Assembly (NCBI GenBank): GCA_905221605.1
Contig: CAJNDS010002145.1
Span: 47,501-109,500, forward strand
Origin: Symbiodinium natans
Taxonomy: Eukaryota; Sar; Dinophyceae; Suessiales; Symbiodiniaceae
Length of the DNA stretch: 62,000 bases
Direction of reading: 5' to 3'
In this document: piece by piece, positions 50,501-59,199 of the stretch
Layout: every line of letters starts with the position of its first letter
Position numbering within the stretch: position 1 is the stretch's first letter
Program-made: the position numbers and the translations under genes
The notes under the pieces: model-generated
Databases searched by the model: none
What the model saw: only the letters and a program-made list of their open reading frames with translations
What the model was told of the DNA's origin: nothing

Positions 50501-53500
50501 GTGCCAGCTTTGCTTCATGATCAGCATCGCTGCCCATCTCATTGCTCACCGCACACATCAGCCCAGGGTGGTTTCCAGTGAGCATCCGCTTGCAGTCTAG
50601 AACCTGCTGGACTCGCCGTCCAGTCATTCCATCGCAGCTTGTTCCAGCCTCCACATAGTCCGCATCACACTCGGAATGCAGCATCAAGAAGGCCTTGCCC
50701 GTTGCATCCTGCCACGCTGCGAGGTCCAAGGCTGCCTCCAGGTCTTCACCAGAAGCACACTCCGCCTCAATCACCATGTACTCGGGTTGTCGAACCGCCA
50801 TCCGACTCCAAAAACTTGCACTTGCTAATTCTTTCACTCCCAACCATTCAACGCTACGCCAATCCTTTGTCTCCGTGGACTCTGAGACTTGGACGAACTT
50901 TCCAATGGCATTTTGCATTCGCTTCCTCTCGCCGGCAGTGAGTGCCTTCGTCTTTCCGAACTCCTCGCTCCAGGCCACAAGAGCCGCTTCATCTTCGAAC
51001 ACCGCGAGGACCTTCTCGTCTTCCTGTAAGCTGCGCGGCAACCATCCGTTTCGTTCATCCCACTTCGCCCCATCATCATCCCACACATAGTAGCTTTTGG
51101 AGATTGGCATGCTCCATGGTGCATAGGAGTGTTGAGAGCCAAATGCCCTCATCTGCAGGCTTCTTGCTGTCTTCAATTGCGCAGCGGTTTGGATCAGGCA
51201 AGCCTGCTGAGGCCCAATCCCAACTGGTAGCCAGTCTTCTAGCTTGAGTGGTCGACCATCTGGAAGCCCTCCATCTGACTCGCTTGAAGCTGACTCATGA
51301 AGCTCTGAAACCAAGCGACCTGCTCGTGCAGCATTCGTGTCTCGGTCTGGTGCTGCTGAGCCTGAGCTTCCATCTGAGCCTGGAACTTGCTCTCCATCTG
51401 CAGCATGTGCTCCTTCATCTGTTCTCGGCTCGCTTCCACATGCTTCTCCGCTTGACTTTGGATCTTTACAATCTCCTCGTTGAACACCTCCAAGTCGTCC
51501 AACTCCATTGCCTGCTGGTCCTTTATTTCCATCTGCTCCTTGATGTCCCAAAGGAAGAACTCGCACACTCTCTTCTCGCATCGATAGAAGTGTCGGCCCT
51601 TCGTTGGACCCTCTTTCTTTACCTGCCAGTTTCGAGCCGGCTTGCCACACTGACACATGATGATCTTCGTCTGCTCGCTGCTCGATGCGGCACATGCGCG
51701 ATCCTTCTCTTCCTTCTTCCGGGCCAGTTGTGTCGGATTGAGGTACTCCCAGCGGCCCTTGCACTTGTTGCAGTAGATCTCCTTCTGGTGCTGGTTCCCC
51801 GCGCCCTTCAACTCCTGCGCCGGGTGTTTGCAAGCTTCGATGGCAATTTGCGGTTTGTCCTTCGTCTGACGTGTTCCAAGGAAGCTGGCATAGCGGATCA
51901 CCTCGCCATACTCCAGCTGTTTGTCCTTTGCAGGAACTGCAATTGAACTCGCTTGGGTAGAAGGACATGGGACCTGTGAAGGATCCCCCAGCCCCAAGAG
52001 CCGCGAAGAGGAACTTGGCAGCCAGTCCAGCACCTTTGCGCGAAGGTCTACCAGGATCATCAGGTCGAACACCTTCTCGCCCACCACTCGCCAACGTCTT
52101 ACAGCTCTTCGGCTCCTCGTCACTGCCGCTGGTCTTCCACGGGGAGCTCCATCTTGCTCTCTCTGCTCGAGCATGCGCTGCAGCATCAACGATGCCATGA
52201 TTCTCGGCGGGCTTCGAATTTCCAGTCACTGTTTGCTTGAGTGAAATCATGCTGTGGGTCGCAAACACGAACTGCTCATGCTGTGCTTTGCCTCTGGCGC
52301 CATCAGGCAACTTCCAACCATCTGGTGAAAAGGCTGTCACATCAACCGACATGTGCCCGGACGGAAGTGCATGCATAGGCGCCTCCACGCCGTACTCTCG
52401 AATGTCCAAGATGTCGCGATCCAGGTCGATGACTGCCCTGAGCTGTTTCAGCAACTTGATGGGCAGGAGTAGTGGAACATTATCAGTCACGACTGTCAGC
52501 TCAATCAACCCGTTGACCCCAGCTATCCCAATCGGAACCTCTGCAATGCCGAGGACGGTCGCCTTTCCTCCGACTCCACAGGCCTGAGCTTTCTTCTCGG
52601 TGTTCCACTTGAACTGTAGACCGTGCTTGCGAAGCGACTCTGCAAGTCTTAACAGTGCTGCTTTGCCGATCAAACCATCCTGGGCCGCAGTGTCCACGAC
52701 TCCCTCGTGGGCGCCTGTCACAACACCGACAAAGACAGGGGCGGGTTCATACTCAAGCTGGTGCTCAGTCTGCTCGGGCTTATCTCTCATCACAGCACGA
52801 AGGACGCTTCCAAAGGTGGGAACAAACGACATGAGGACGCTGGACGTGCTGTTTTCCTTCGAGTTCTGCACGAAGTAGCCTTGGGCCGAGCCAACGCCGT
52901 TTGGCGACTCAGCTTGCACAAAGAACCCCGACCTCGTGGAGGTAGACGAAGAAGATGCTGCCGAAGCCCTTTGGGCTGCAGCAATGCGTCCCCTCTCATC
53001 TGGAGGATTCCTACACTCCTTGGCCCAATGTCCCAGCGCCCCACACCTCGCACACCGCGTCCTCAGCTTCAGCATGTCCACATGAACCTTCGTGCTGCCA
53101 TCTCGGCTGAACTTCACGTAGTCGCGGTTCTTGAAGCCCAAGGTGACACGGCCTTTTCCTTTTCCTTTGCCCTTGCCTTTGAAGCCTCCACTTCCTTTGC
53201 CGCTTGACGGATTGCGGCCTGCAGGATAGTAGCCCCGGCTGTTCTTCTGTTCCCGCAAGGAACGTCGCACATCTTGATACGTAGCCAGAGCTTCCTGGAT
53301 GTCGCTCTCTTCGAACGTGTCTTGCATCTCGCCTTCACCGATGTAGACGTAGTCCTCATCGAAGTCAGACTCGTCATCCTCGAAGCTCGGACCTTCCACA
53401 TAGGTCTCTGGGACGCCCTCGTCATATTCCGAATCGACCTCGGTGTCGAGCAGATAGTGGCTTCCTTTCTTTTTCGAGTCATGTACTCCTTTGTCCAGGC

Positions 53501-54134
53501 GGCGAAGATTCCGAACTACCACAGCTCGGTCGAACTTCCCTTCGCCCCATGTCAGCATCTGGCTTTCTTGTACATCGTTCAAGTTGGCATGCCGAAACAT
53601 AACATATCCAATCACCATGTCATGTAGCTTCACCCCCTGACGCTCCAGCTCCTTGAACGCATACTCCATGCGAATCACGAACTCGCCGAAGGTCTCCTTG
53701 GATCCTCTGATGTCGCCATAGATCGCCTCCTCGAAGGCTTTGGGCAGCGACGTCTCCAGGTGGGGCTTGAAGTGCTCCTCGAGCGCGGCCAACAAGTTGT
53801 CGAGGCCTTTCTCACAGGCGATTTCCTCGAAGGACAAGTTGTCGGCTGTAGACCGAGCCGCGCCTGACAACTGTCGAAGAACCTTGACCCCCCTCTTGTT
53901 CTTAGGGATTTCCGTCTCGAATTCCCAAAGCTTCAACTCCTTCAACCATCGAGGGAAAGAACGAGAGGGATCCCGACCGTCGAACGGTGGCGGAGGTTCC
54001 CTATCCCTCCACGAGCCGGAGGGTCCGGCACCATCAGAAGCAGCCATCTCAGCTGCACCACCAGCCGAAGCCGCAGCAAGGCTCTTGCCGTCTTGGGCCG
54101 GAGATTTGCCCTTCTCCTGACCTTTGCCACCCAT
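47253..54134 (-). CDS. Copia Gag-protease-dioxygenase-like-integrase polyprotein
   Basis: 2,293 codons; ATG at 54,134 opens MGGKGQEKGK. Gag about 45-330, then a CCHC knuckle (CARCGALGHWAKEC, about 361-374). Protease D481 in GVVDTAAQDG. Residues about 646-965 (52,198-51,240) are Gly/Glu/Arg-rich and probably out of frame, because the other frame encodes a GRF finger there. Residues about 1220-1292 hold a 14-residue repeat. Residues about 1340-1490 carry H1407-x-D1409, H1474 and R1483, the layout of 2-oxoglutarate/Fe(II) dioxygenases. Integrase: H...H and CDVCKARP zinc site, then D1619, D1679 and E1714 (34 residues between the last two). After SLEESRAVRADLR the frame leaves the RT, which continues in the +1 frame near 47,400. 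Confidence 0.85.
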   Translation of the reverse strand: MGGKGQEKGKSPAQDGKSLAAASAGGAAEMAASDGAGPSGSWRDREPPPPFDGRDPSRSFPRWLKELKLWEFETEIPKNKRGVKVLRQLSGAARSTADNLSFEEIACEKGLDNLLAALEEHFKPHLETSLPKAFEEAIYGDIRGSKETFGEFVIRMEYAFKELERQGVKLHDMVIGYVMFRHANLNDVQESQMLTWGEGKFDRAVVVRNLRRLDKGVHDSKKKGSHYLLDTEVDSEYDEGVPETYVEGPSFEDDESDFDEDYVYIGEGEMQDTFEESDIQEALATYQDVRRSLREQKNSRGYYPAGRNPSSGKGSGGFKGKGKGKGKGRVTLGFKNRDYVKFSRDGSTKVHVDMLKLRTRCARCGALGHWAKECRNPPDERGRIAAAQRASAASSSSTSTRSGFFVQAESPNGVGSAQGYFVQNSKENSTSSVLMSFVPTFGSVLRAVMRDKPEQTEHQLEYEPAPVFVGVVTGAHEGVVDTAAQDGLIGKAALLRLAESLRKHGLQFKWNTEKKAQACGVGGKATVLGIAEVPIGIAGVNGLIELTVVTDNVPLLLPIKLLKQLRAVIDLDRDILDIREYGVEAPMHALPSGHMSVDVTAFSPDGWKLPDGARGKAQHEQFVFATHSMISLKQTVTGNSKPAENHGIVDAAAHARAERARWSSPWKTSGSDEEPKSCKTLASGGREGVRPDDPGRPSRKGAGLAAKFLFAALGAGGSFTGPMSFYPSEFNCSSCKGQTAGVWRGDPLCQLPWNTSDEGQTANCHRSLQTPGAGVEGRGEPAPEGDLLQQVQGPLGVPQSDTTGPEEGREGSRMCRIEQRADEDHHVSVWQAGSKLAGKERGSNEGPTLLSMREESVRVLPLGHQGADGNKGPAGNGVGRLGGVQRGDCKDPKSSGEACGSEPRTDEGAHAADGEQVPGSDGSSGSAAPDRDTNAARAGRLVSELHESASSESDGGLPDGRPLKLEDWLPVGIGPQQACLIQTAAQLKTARSLQMRAFGSQHSYAPWSMPISKSYYVWDDDGAKWDERNGWLPRSLQEDEKVLAVFEDEAALVAWSEEFGKTKALTAGERKRMQNAIGKFVQVSESTETKDWRSVEWLGVKELASASFWSRMAVRQPEYMVIEAECASGEDLEAALDLAAWQDATGKAFLMLHSECDADYVEAGTSCDGMTGRRVQQVLDCKRMLTGNHPGLMCAVSNEMGSDADHEAKLAHVSENLVAYQKAHHHDDDSISQNQEAHHHDDNSISQNQEAHHHDDDSISQNQEAHHCDDNSISQNQEAHHCDDSSISQNQEASHSYLSEADVGYLEGMARRLIRERDYSLVSFEKFVERMPSTRAGARSTTIAGSYLVFGMYSHGNRHGVTNRTKSLPNCAMYLNNMMKFQCKIQGIPKPTWTTISLGLNAGSSLHRDLHNKRESQNYVIGAGSYRRGEIWIQDDEVPESRAVFRNLPNGKRQAGKLHNIKHRVLSFDPKRWHESRSWSGSRYVATAFTARGVDAMEGDVAQQLHETGFPVPRCSEKCGKVYVQEEDELDERQQPVDDALEPTAEEKRLIKKLHENMGHPAGKEMARSLRLANAKPHVVRYVATKFECDVCKARPKPKPARPAVLPKSYEPGKVVGVDVVFLSALDKRETFPALNMVDWGTGYQMVERLKNTESDHAWRTFLRVWGRVFGVPEIIIADLGTEFRGQFAEMAAQAGALIRHTAARSPWQAGKTERAGAHYKHVYEKARETTQISTWEELKTLLYEVENAKNRYGNRSGFSPTQRQIGHNLRLPGSLLSDDPTDPRLVVQSAGDEMRRVLELRQAAQEAYIKSQTQLALTRARNARSRIPPTFVVGETVYVYRQPKERKRRHMMTEESHEGRKPSWVGPGVVLAIEQPSLWVSMKGELWKVSCEHCRHATSEEQLTKELLAGELEVLREELGRSSQKRTYKDMTEEPGPPDEEEEAVELRGGMDWHPEERAHQRPRLLPEDVPVPEGPYDEEELAQYEPSIDESVQEQIPVPQAGHSPTSTNVRQQSSEEEPEPAPSRQMSSGAQELSPETVQTVLRNQQMDGHPPGSAPYEATRRLMSKRPPSSPYYAKQESSSSSQAWFYAEDGRWKVDLDCWEDVSRNVVVRRHYEPRRRLCNPTKIRGALMPRRLKHRQTYMVMEDGTVDTYNDNWFKQRKKVNDMKKSWVGFTVFSSTEVNIHDYMATKTRGQGEVFEHEIKPHEWPAWRESDLQEWCKVASTDAIKVLSLEESRAVRADLRARGQQNGSTVEASRATRRASSDEIEMVHSWRPRSRSYGAGSLRTNAQ
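50257..50475 (-). repeat. In-frame 42-bp minisatellite in the Copia polyprotein
   Basis: Five copies of a 42-bp unit encode HHHDDDSISQNQEA-type 14-mers, with DD/DN and HHH/HHC variants. The length is a multiple of three, so copy number can vary without breaking the frame. It lies just before the dioxygenase-like domain and looks like a flexible His/Asp-rich linker. Confidence 0.9.
51239..52198 (-). CDS. GRF zinc-finger and coiled-coil frame overlapping the polyprotein
   Basis: 319 codons in the +1 frame relative to the long polyprotein ORF. Residues 143-146 (CNKC) and nearby form a possible zinc site. Residues 182-217 are a textbook GRF finger: C182-x-C184-G, GRHFYRC207, then C212 and FFLW. 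Residues 220-310 are charged and heptad-like (coiled coil). GRF fingers bind single-stranded nucleic acid in DNA-repair and topoisomerase proteins. The overlapping long frame here encodes low-complexity peptide, so this frame is the one under constraint. Either two compensating shifts embed this domain in the polyprotein or it is made as a separate overlapping protein (ATG at 52,198). Confidence 0.75.
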   Translation of the reverse strand: MASLMLQRMLEQREQDGAPRGRPAAVTRSRRAVRRWRVVGEKVFDLMILVDLRAKVLDWLPSSSSRLLGLGDPSQVPCPSTQASSIAVPAKDKQLEYGEVIRYASFLGTRQTKDKPQIAIEACKHPAQELKGAGNQHQKEIYCNKCKGRWEYLNPTQLARKKEEKDRACAASSSEQTKIIMCQCGKPARNWQVKKEGPTKGRHFYRCEKRVCEFFLWDIKEQMEIKDQQAMELDDLEVFNEEIVKIQSQAEKHVEASREQMKEHMLQMESKFQAQMEAQAQQHQTETRMLHEQVAWFQSFMSQLQASQMEGFQMVDHSS

Positions 54135-54248
54135 ACACTGGATGGCCCACCTGGAGCTTCACGAAGTGCTCCGCTACCACCTGCAAATGCAGGCGGTGTC
54201 ACTCGCTCCAAATCGATCTGCACTTTTCCTTCACCTGCATCTGTCAAC

Positions 54249-54347
54249 TGCGTACCATAGGCATACAAGGGGCCCCTAGGTTCGAGCCGCCGTGTAGCGG
54301 ACATCACATGAGGCTTTCAGGAAGGGCTATACATCTGGACTTTCACA
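54249..54347 (-). repeat. Copia 5' LTR (99 bp)
   Basis: Identical to the LTR at 45,680-45,778, implying recent insertion or gene conversion. On the minus strand the sequence next to it begins GTTGACAGATGCAGG; I do not recognise a tRNA primer site there. The Gag ATG lies 115 bp inside. Confidence 0.9.
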
Positions 54348-54790
54348 ACTTCAGGAGCTGTGCGTTACGGTTCGGGGCGCTAGGGCCAGAGCGGCCCTGC
54401 GCCGGCGCAGCGAGGCTGCGGCCAACGGTGGGCCGTAAAAGCCGCAGCGGCACTTCCACCTGGGCCTCTTACAAGCCCTGGCAATGTCGCTTCGCTTGGC
54501 GTGGCCTTGTACCATGCAGGCCTTTTGCTGCGTCGTGAGCTGGCTGATCCATCCTGGCCATCACGCATGTCGGCTGTGAAAGCCATGAAGGCCATGAGGG
54601 CGTTGAAGGCCACTGAGGCGAAGATCCCGGGGAGGAGATGCCCGAGGAGCTTTAGCCATCGGTGTACGTCCGTGATGCGCATCCGCGCAAGTCCCACGCA
54701 TGTTTATTCCCCTCAGCTGGCCGTGCTTAGCAGTCAAAAAGTCAAAGGCTTCACGACAGTTTTGCACCACAGACAGCGTTCTTTGTGACA
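54348..54790. other. Unassigned DNA beside the Copia element
   Basis: Frames on both strands with Ala/Arg-rich translation. The right part may belong to the retroelement fragment that follows, but no motif supports it. Confidence 0.4.
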
Positions 54791-54809
54791 GTCCATTGTC
54801 ACAGTAGTT

Positions 54810-55040
54810 CGCTTGGCTGAGGAGCGGGAGCTGCTGCAGCACCTGCCCCTCCTTCCCGACACGCAGTGCGCTTGGCTGCTGCTTGCCATGTGCGCTTCCC
54901 CGCGGGCCAACCATGCTCTCCGCACCGTCCCGCCACGCGACGTGGCCCCGTACGCCGAAGCGCATGACGAGGCCGTGTTGGGGACGTTGATGGACCTGTT
55001 GGGGGGGATCGCGCCAGACCACGCAGAGCACCGCCCACGA
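54810..55040 (+). pseudogene. Fragment of a LINE-type polyprotein (post-RT region)
   Basis: The plus frame from 54,813 reads LLQHLPLLPDTQCAWLLLAM, CASPRANHALRTVPPRDVAP, then YAEAHDEAVLGTLMDLLGG. The pattern LPxLPDxQCAWLLL...ASPRANHxLRTxPP is one I recall as frequent downstream of RT in retroelement proteins of Symbiodinium. No RT core is present nearby, so this is a truncated remnant. The frame runs on into a 27-bp tandem repeat. Confidence 0.55.
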
Positions 55041-55051
55041 CCCATGTTTCT

Positions 55052-55148
55052 GCTCTTTGTGTTTGAAAATGACCCCGTTGTTGTGTTTGAAGATGACCCC
55101 TTTGTTGTGTTTGAAGATGACCCTTTTTCTGGTGTTTGAAAATGACCC
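55052..55148 (+). repeat. 27-bp tandem repeat
   Basis: About four units of GTGTTTGAAGATGACCCCTT; the unit is a multiple of three and stays open as VFEDDPFV. It immediately follows the retroelement fragment. Confidence 0.85.
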
Positions 55149-55149
55149 C

Positions 55150-56370
55150 TACGCCGGGCTTAAGTGCGGCAATTAGCCACCTTCCCCCGCGGCCTTGAGA
55201 CCACGAGTCTGCGCCGGAGAAAAGGAGCGTTAAAAAGGATAAAATGACCCCTTACCCCTTTCCCGCGCCCGGCGCTGCCGTTTGGTGGTCGTCGGAGTCG
55301 AGGTTGGTGGCCGCTTTGGAGCCTGGCCCGACACCGGGCCGACGGTGCACTCCGACCGGCGGCGACAGCGGCCTGGGTCGCGCGCTGGGCCGGTTTCTTG
55401 GCGGTGGCAGCGCAGTCCGCATACGCCAACTCGGGGAGAGCGCAGACGGAACGACGCCAGACTTCCACGAAGTCTTGGCACCCCCGCAGCCCGGCCGCCT
55501 GCCGCTGCCCCAACATTAAGCAGCCCCCGGGCGAGCGTTGAGCTTTTGTCTTGCGATAAGGCAGACTATGGCAGACTACTGTGCTGAAGCTTGTTAGGAC
55601 GTCGACCCGAACTGCGTTTCCTTCGGGCGAGAGAGTCATGCATGGGATTGTTGACAACGTCACCGCCGTGTCATTGGCCAGTTTTAGTACGGGGGTTTAA
55701 GGTTTAGGGGTTGGTTTAAACAGGGGTTGGTTGCCTTTCCATCGCAAACCAGGGTATCGTTAGGGTTCCGTGCGGGTATCGTTCAGGGTCTCGTTCGCAT
55801 AGGCAGAATTTTCTTGGATTCAACCCATGCGCTGACCGTGACACGCGGCATGAGCTATTGTTAGTTCTCCTCTTGACACTCAACCTAAACGGCCTACTCT
55901 TCGTAAGTTTTGGTAGGCCTGGTAGGCTTGACTCCATGCTTTGCTTGCATTTCTTTGGGGCGGAGGTCCTTCAGCAACCATGTAGGATGATGTTTTCAGG
56001 CATGTTGAGCCCAAGGGTTCCATGCGATCCTTAGTGATTTGATACTTGCGCACTAGATGGAAAATCCATGCGTTCATTGGGGGAAAGGATCTCGCAGTCG
56101 ACTTCGTCGACTTCCTGAAATTCCTCTGCGTTCACTGGGTTTTCACGTCTCCCCCAATAAATGGGTCGACTTTCCCGAGTCCCTGTAGGTGGCCCCGACC
56201 AAGTTCGGACACATTCGTGATGAAAAACCATTGATTTGACAGTGACACAGTGAGACGAACCGAACAGCAAATTGACCATGATTGCTTTAACTTGCAGTGC
56301 TTTTGCTGGTGGGCTCAAGATCAGGGTTGTGCTATTTCATCATGGCTTGCACCTCGTGTCAGTGTTGGTT
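55150..56370. other. Unassigned 1.2 kb upstream of the zinc-finger gene
   Basis: GC-rich frames at 55,244-55,590 (plus) and 55,160-55,663 (minus) show no domain. Around 56,031-56,200 the minus frame reads PVNAEEFQEVDEVDCEIL, which looks coding-like but is unidentified. A small TTTAGGG relic occurs near 55,697. An upstream exon of the following gene may hide here. Confidence 0.4.
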
Positions 56371-56373
56371 TAG

Positions 56374-56511
56374 GCACTTCTTCCAAACATGTGGAAGCGC
56401 AACCTACCTTCCCAACGCATGAGTTGCGCATTCATGCTTTGCAGAACTACATGCTTCCGGCCGAGTCCATATGCCGGGACGTCCTCACCCGCCGCCTTTG
56501 CCAGCTTGCGG
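56374..56511 (+). CDS. Zinc-finger gene, candidate upstream exon a
   Basis: Between TTTAG|G (exon start 56,374) and a GT donor (56,512) the frame encodes TSSKHVEAQPTFPTHELRIH then ALQNYMLPAESICRDVLTRR and LCQLA. Amino-acid composition is that of a globular helical protein. No domain recognised. Linked to the downstream exons by strand and spacing only. Confidence 0.5.
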
Positions 56512-56939
56512 GTATGTAGTGCAAGCAACCAAAAAAGGTGCAGCCAGCAATCGCATTGGAATGGGGCATGACTATTGGGGCATCTGAGCATGCGGATGTT
56601 GTTGAGCAGGTGGGGTGCCCATCAAGGTGGAATCGCGAGCCAAAGGCAAAAAGGCAGGCAAACAGCAAACGCTTGTTTTGCGCTTGATTTGCCAAATGCC
56701 TTGCTGTCATTTGTGCGGGTGCCATTCTTCAGGTGACAATCATTTCCGGTGTGCAGGGTGATGCGCAGCCAAGTGCTTAGTTTTGTTGGGAGTGTTTGGA
56801 TAGTGTTGCCACTTTGTTGATGTTGACCGCAAAAAAAGTGGTTCGCAGGTCGCTTGTGTCCGCTTTGGGTGGTTTGCTGGGCTGCGGCGGCTCCGTGTGC
56901 CATACGGCGGGTCAAACACAAGTACTTGTACAAGGACCC

Positions 56940-57137
56940 TTGGTCAACAATTGCCCGTGAAGATCGTGAGAGAACATGGCATCAAGACTGCAGAAGCAAT
57001 TTGCACAGGAGACCAGACGGAACGCATCACCGGATCTCTCGAGCAACTCGGTTGCTTGCGGGGTCTGGCGAAGACTCCGGCAAAGAAAAAAGCCGAGGCC
57101 CGGCTGAGAAGTGGTCGCAATGTGCGCATTCCAATGT
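56940..57137 (+). CDS. Zinc-finger gene, candidate upstream exon b
   Basis: The frame reads LPVKIVREHGIKTAEAICTG then DQTERITGSLEQLGCLRGLA and a Lys/Arg-rich end, RLRSGRNVRIPM, before a GT near 57,136-57,138. The start is approximate. The basic tail could contact nucleic acid. No known domain. Confidence 0.45.
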
Positions 57138-57314
57138 GTAGTCCAGGTGCCCACTTGGGGCCTTGGTAAAAAAGGGGTTGATTCGGCTTCATGTCATGTT
57201 TGTTTCTTGAAGCTTGCAGACCTGCGGTGGGATTGGAATCTGCGTGGTGTGTGAAGCCACAGTATAGATCAGGGCACGTGTTTGTTCGAAGTTTCTGGAC
57301 GAACCTCGGTGCAG

Positions 57315-57401
57315 GTGACAGCTGTACGCGTTTGCGCATATGACAAATTCCTCCGACAAGGAGACGACAGCAAAGGCCTGGCCAGAATACTGCAAAACGA
57401 G
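57315..57401 (+). CDS. Zinc-finger gene, candidate upstream exon c
   Basis: It begins after GGTGCAG| and encodes VTAVRVCAYDKFLRQGDDSK then GLARILQNE, ending before a GC dinucleotide that may be a dinoflagellate donor. No domain recognised. Confidence 0.45.
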
Positions 57402-57589
57402 GCGCATGCCCCTCAATGTCTGCCGGGCGCAGAATGTTCCTCGCCTCAAACCAACCATATGTTGGAATTTGTTGGATAGTGAAATCATTGTGAAAGCTAA
57501 CACAAAATGGGTAATCACCTGTCAGCTTGTGCACTTGGCCAAGTCAAGGTTTTCGCTGGCACGGCCCTTGGGTCTATTGCCGCGGTTGC

Positions 57590-57672
57590 TGCGAGCAAAC
57601 CGATCTTAGTGATGTTTGGGAGGAGGGTTTAGACGATGTCATCGGATTGGATGTGCCCCACGGCGACTTGCC
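57590..57672 (+). CDS. Zinc-finger gene, candidate acidic exon d
   Basis: The frame encodes EQTDLSDVWEEGLDDVIGLD then VPHGDLP, an acidic segment between GCGAG| and a GT. It is short, with no domain; included because the composition differs sharply from the shadow frames around it. Confidence 0.4.
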
Positions 57673-57777
57673 TGTGTTGCATTTGTTGATATTTCTTGTG
57701 TATGGAAGGCTTTGCAGGCGTGCAAGTCCTGAAGTGAAGTTAGCAACCTGCAAACGGAATCCTAAGGCAGCAGCTAT

Positions 57778-58464
57778 CTTTTTGTCGCGCCCATGGTTCG
57801 CACATCGCTGGCCGGGCTGGATGGAGACCTTCGCAAGTTGGGGATGTTAGCAGAGGTCGGAGAGGCTGCCCAAACCTGGGGTTTGCGCCCGTCCAATGCA
57901 AGTGAAGCCTGGAAGGGCCTCACGCTAGCCGAATACAGGCGGAAAGCGGTGGCACCTGGCGCCAGGTTACTGGAGTATGCGCCGTCGTCCTCTGGCAGGG
58001 CTTGTCCCTCTGGCGCGCCGAGCGTGCGTGCACAGCGAGCCGCCCAGAAGCTGCGGCCTGCGAAGGCCGAAAAACCACCGCAGGAGCAAGGACGGTTCGC
58101 CTGCCCCACGTGCGGCCACAACTTCAGCCTTCGCTTAACCCTGAAGCAGCACATGATGCTCTCTCATGGGGAGAGATTAACGGGTCCTGTCCCAAACCTC
58201 CTGAAAGTGAAAGACCCGCCAAATCGGCCACGCGCTCCGGCGACTCCTGTGCGATTGCAAGCCACTCCAAAGCCAACGACCGCACCCTGTGTTGCTGCCC
58301 CAGCAGGCAGAGATCTGCCGGTGAAAAATTCAGATTGCGTATCTGATGAAATCCACGAAGCGGTCAACAAGCAAAGAATCATGGAGTTGACGCCGTCCGA
58401 GCAATGTGAGTTGGAGGAACAAGAATCGCAGACAGAGTGTCCAATATGTACCTTGGACTTGAAC
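57778..58464 (+). CDS. Zinc-finger gene, main exon with C2H2 finger
   Basis: Open frame with ATG at 57,793; the exon probably starts a few bases earlier at an AG. Residues 1-60 (from the ATG) are helical (LAGLDGDLRKLGMLAEVGEA). Residues about 100-125 hold a classical C2H2 finger, CPTCGHNFSLRLTLKQHMML then SH (C-x2-C-x12-H-x4-H). A Pro/Ala-rich linker follows. The exon ends ECPICTLDLN before GTAAGG (58,465), which is the first half of the first CCHC finger; its second half lies in the exon at 58,628. C2H2 plus CCHC fingers suggest a nucleic-acid or ubiquitin-binding protein; the exact role is unknown. Confidence 0.7.
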
Positions 58465-58627
58465 GTAAGGCTGTAGCAGGCTGCAGTGGTACTCCTGGAC
58501 TTACGTCATAATGCGTTTCAAACGTCAAGTGATGTTTATCACAGGCTGCATGGCATCGTCGCATGTGTTGGTGCGGGCCCGCGCCGTCCAGCATCTTTGA
58601 ATCCTAAGCTGATGGCACTAAGGCAAG

Positions 58628-58687
58628 CATTTCATCGCGGGTGAATCCCTGCAGGAGCACGTGGACAAGTGCTTGTCTGCTCTGCAG
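58628..58687 (+). CDS. Zinc-finger gene, exon completing CCHC finger 1
   Basis: Encodes HFIAGESLQEHVDKCLSALQ and ends at a GT donor (58,688). Joined in phase 0 to the previous exon it gives CPIC-x15-HVDKC. The acceptor used here is CAAG|C, less typical than AG|G, so the first bases are uncertain. Confidence 0.6.
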
Positions 58688-58798
58688 GTCTCTTTTCAAG
58701 TTTCAAAATAGTGAGTTTGGGGGTGGAGCTCAAACGAGCTTGTTCTTGTTGCGGGTGGCCTGAAACAGCCCAAGCCTACAGTAGCAGTCAGCTTGCAG

Positions 58799-58855
58799 GC
58801 AGTGGCCAGCTCCTATGCCTGGACTGAGTGTCCGATTTGCTTTGCGCCTTCGCAC
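58799..58855 (+). CDS. Zinc-finger gene, exon with first half of CCHC finger 2
   Basis: Between TTGCAG|G (start 58,799) and a GT donor (58,856) it encodes AVASSYAWTECPICFAPSH, exactly 19 codons in phase 0. CPIC is followed by five residues before the intron, as in finger 1. Confidence 0.65.
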
Positions 58856-59061
58856 GTGACATAGGATAGGCTTTTGGCCAGTAGGCCACAGGGCGCTAGC
58901 TTGGTCGAGCAAACACTTTTTGCACAAACGGAGAGAAGAGTCCGGGGTTTACAGGCATTGACACCCGGTTTCGCCACGCGGAAACGTGAGCGTGTTGCGA
59001 TGGGATTGATGCACGCATGTGTCTGGAGTCTGGAGCTTTTGAAAGAGATAAGGAACGAGTT

Positions 59062-59199
59062 CACCCAGATCTGCTCCAGTCGCATGTGGAAAGCTGCCTC
59101 TCCAGTGCAGAGGGTGCTTCGGAAACCGACAGCACCGACCAAGATGCAGATGCCAACGGCTGGGACACATGTCCCCTCTGCGATGCTCCTCGGCGTGGG
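59062..59199 (+). CDS. Zinc-finger gene, exon completing finger 2 and starting finger 3
   Basis: After GATAAG|G the frame encodes ERVHPDLLQSHVESCLSSAE, an acidic linker (ASETDSTDQDADANG), then WDTCPLCDAPRR. Joined to the previous exon it gives CPIC-x15-HVESC. The donor at the end is unclear: GT and GC candidates overlap CTCGGCGTGGG. Confidence 0.6.

Larger units (their letters stand above)
45680..54347 (-). mobile_element. Ty1/Copia LTR retrotransposon
   Basis: 8.67 kb, reading on the minus strand, bounded by identical LTRs. Domain order is Gag, zinc knuckle, protease, dioxygenase-like domain, integrase, RT, RNase H, so integrase precedes RT as in Copia. Coding is divided between two frames. 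A GRF-finger frame overlaps the middle. Five-base target duplications are not seen, suggesting recombination between elements or later change at one edge. Confidence 0.9.

Noticed and set aside
50174-50600. CRISPR-like array
   Set aside because: The 42-bp units are direct coding repeats within the Copia polyprotein, without spacers.
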